Shown piece by piece: positions 61,692 to 64,000 of a stretch of 64,000 nt of DNA. Source of the DNA: Setaria digitata (Eukaryota > Nematoda > Chromadorea > Rhabditida > Setariidae); NCBI GenBank assembly GCA_003640385.1, contig RCAB01000050.1, positions 1 to 64,000 of the forward strand, given 5' to 3'. A program made the position numbers and the translations under genes. Each line of letters starts with the position of its first letter. The first letter of the stretch is position 1. The notes under the pieces were generated by a model. It worked only from the letters and a program-made list of their open reading frames with translations. It was not told where the DNA came from and ran no database searches.

Positions 61692-64000
61692 CACCGCTTT
61701 ACATGTGAAATTATCACGTGAGCACCTTGTATTGCAAACTGAAAAAAAAAAAGATTTACAGGCAACCAAGAAAAGAAACACAGATTATTTTACACAAGTA
61801 CGCATTGACAAATGATAAATACACTAGTTACCACCACTTTTGTTTTTATTTGAAAAACTAAAGTTTGTGGCAAACAAAAATTTTTTTAGTAAGAACCTAG
61901 TGAGCAAGTCCGAAAGCTGGTTTATAAATTATTTCTGGAGGTTAAATCGATTTCAAATTCAATGAAAAAGAGCAAAACTAATTTTGCAATTATAAAAAAA
62001 AAAAAAAAAAAAAAACTAAAATAAGGACCAATTTGAAAAGTATGTGAAATCAGACATTGGTTAAAGCAACCGAAATTAATCATAGGACAAATAATTCACC
62101 ATTCAATTAGAACTACTTATTCAGTCTTGAACGATCGAAAAATTTCTAATTAACAAAAATCGAAATTGTCGAATATAATATTTACTTTAAACAAGTTGCA
62201 ATTTGGAGCGCATTCAAAGATTAAACAGAATTTTAGAGATGAATCCGTTCAAAATGTCGCATTCCTGGGGTCAGCATATTTCTGCATCCTTGATTTATTA
62301 AAAGCACGAATTTTACTGCTATAAAATTAAATAATACAAACACTGACTCAAAAATTTCCACTATCTCATACAAAAACTCAAAATTTAATATCATGTATTA
62401 TGTACTTTAGTAAACGCTAAAATGAAGCATGGAAAATTTTAAATCTTAATATAAACGATTCTTTTTAACGCGCTTTTCTCCTCACTTTCTAAATGCAACA
62501 ACGTAAATATCACGTAAAACACTTGAAAAATACGATAATCCCAATCTTAATTCTAACTTTTTGACTTTCAGAGAATCAACCACATATCGCAGAACTTATC
62601 GAAGGATAAGCGATAACCGTTATAACATATTAGCAGAAATTTGCGACCAAAATTAACGTGGCCGACGGTTTATTACGGTGACTCATTGCAACACTATGAA
62701 GAGAATTTGCAAGGAACTATTTCGGTGGGAGTTGAGGTGCGGGAGGGAAGGAGGGTTCGAGAGTGAGTTAGTTGATTTGATCGATTTTTATCGAGATTTA
62801 AAAGTTGTTCATATCTAGAGGACGTAGTTTGAGCGCTAGGAACTAAAGGAATTAAGAAATTGTAGGGAGGCAAAATGTAATCAACACATTATTGATTTCT
62901 AACTTCTTCGGTAATTAATAATTATTAACAGCGAAGAACTTATTAAGTTTCTGATGAATATGTTGCGACTTCGGCCATATCGCAAATTATTTGATCATTT
63001 GCAAGCTTGATAGCATTAATTAACAATTTACAATTATTTAGTTCATTAGTTGCTTTTGTCAAAAATGTATTTCATATTTTCGCTGACTTCTCTTTTCTTT
63101 TTTTTTCCATTATTTCTCTTAATTTAATGCTTCTATTTTAAATTGCATAATGAGCGGATAATTTTCATATTTTTACATACGCAATAATTCTGGATGAAAC
63201 TTCTGCGGCAATCTAAATTAGAAAAATAGGCACAAAATATGGCAATAATATTAAAGCAAATTCAGCGTGGTTAGCACAAAAAGAATTATAAAATTTGTCT
63301 TAGACCTATCCAGTTATCAATTTCTAATTATATTCATATTCGAATATTTAGGAATAGAAAGACTTTGATAGTGCAATCTACATTTATCAATTAAATCATA
63401 GTCTTTTTTTCTTTTTCTTTTTAATTCACCTATGTGCATGTAATGAGTAGCTAGTTAACTCTGCAATTTTATCACGATTGCAGGTTTCTTATAATAATTT
63501 CAGGCATTAATTTAAGATATGAAAAGTTATGTGAAGTCACATTCAAAGTTTCACTCAAAATCTGAAATACAAATTTCGAATAATTTTTTTTTTTTTTTTT
63601 TCATAGTGAAACTTTAAAAAAAAAAAACTTTCACTTACATGAGCAAAGTCTTTTAATAAGAAGAAAAGAGTAGTAATTCAAATTAAATGGTAGCAAAACT
63701 TGCTTATTTGTTCTCTGCAAATGATATGATAGCTTCTAAGCGATGATAAGTAATGAATTTATAAGTAAAAGCAGTGGGTGATAAGTTGCAACAAGTAATA
63801 AGTCCTAAATAAATTAGAATACACAAGTGATGTGGTTCGCAAAATTTAACAAGGTAGCTGATAAATGAAAAACCACTTGTGACTTCATTAGTTGATACAG
63901 CTTCGTTCTTCATCCGGAAAAACGGTTTCCATGTTCAGTATTCCGGCATTAAAAAATTTTTTTACGGAACTTGAACGCGTGACATAATTATCCGGAATAC
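61692..64000. other. Upstream of NDUFB5 to window end; no gene supported
   Basis: A/T-rich, with a poly-A run at 61994-62013 and a G-rich patch at 62725-62755. The minus-strand frame at 63704-63913 contains a TTGCAG near its end and is open for 69 codons, but I recognise nothing in it. Any gene reading in from beyond 64000 cannot be judged. Confidence 0.5.

Noticed and set aside
1..64000. Search by eye for Wolbachia-like insertions, transposase or reverse transcriptase frames, CRISPR arrays and rRNA
   Set aside because: No long intronless prokaryote-like frame, no DDE or RT motifs, no spaced repeats and no rRNA-like block was seen; a database search would be needed to exclude small fragments.

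Overview
The window looks like nuclear DNA of a parasitic nematode, most likely a filarial or other spirurid (clade III) worm. The evidence is a strongly A/T-rich background with many poly-A and poly-T tracts, many introns with TTTYAG acceptors, and predicted proteins that align by eye with animal orthologues. It holds eight protein-coding genes, nearly all split into many short exons. There are no prokaryotic features, no recognisable tRNA or rRNA, and no CRISPR. All assignments come from reading translated exons by eye and comparing them with remembered family sequences. Exon edges were set by GT/AG signals and reading phase and may be a few bases off.

Layout. (1) 35-6870 (+): 3' part of a gene for a secreted-type cysteine-rich protein with thirteen CPxxYxC...CC (Lustrin-type) repeats; it begins before the window. 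(2) 8647-13541 (-): folliculin (FLCN). (3) 15234-19738 (-): eIF3 subunit d. (4) 21218-26963 (+): an unrecognised, very basic then acidic protein with a Pro/Glu/Thr-rich array of ten 16-residue repeats. (5) 27763-33274 (-): a MATH-domain protein that appears to carry two BTB-like domains. (6) 35327-42334 (+): WDR3/UTP12, a WD40 protein of the SSU processome. (7) 47548-59430 (+): holocarboxylase synthetase (biotin-protein ligase) with a long N-terminal region. (8) 60401-61691 (-): NDUFB5, an accessory subunit of mitochondrial complex I.

The set is mostly housekeeping: translation initiation (eIF3d), ribosome assembly (WDR3), nutrient/mTORC1 signalling (FLCN), biotin transfer to carboxylases (HLCS) and respiration (NDUFB5). 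Mixed in are three less conserved genes: the cysteine-rich secreted protein, the repeat protein and the MATH/BTB protein. Genes 1/2, 4/5 and 7/8 are convergent. Genes 3/4 and 5/6 are divergent and share upstream regions of about 1.5 and 2 kb. FLCN and eIF3d lie on the same strand, but 1.7 kb apart, so a tight operon is not evident. A 5.2 kb stretch (42335-47547) and the last 2.3 kb hold no gene I can support.

The most useful second-look items are: a GC-AG intron forced by reading phase in the cysteine-rich gene; an HLCS exon (54676-54858) hidden by an open read-through of the preceding exon; the ten-unit repeat array with a 192-bp internal duplication; the MATH-BTB-BTB arrangement; and a small stable hairpin in the eIF3d/repeat-gene divergent region. 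I did not find a clearly new multi-gene system.
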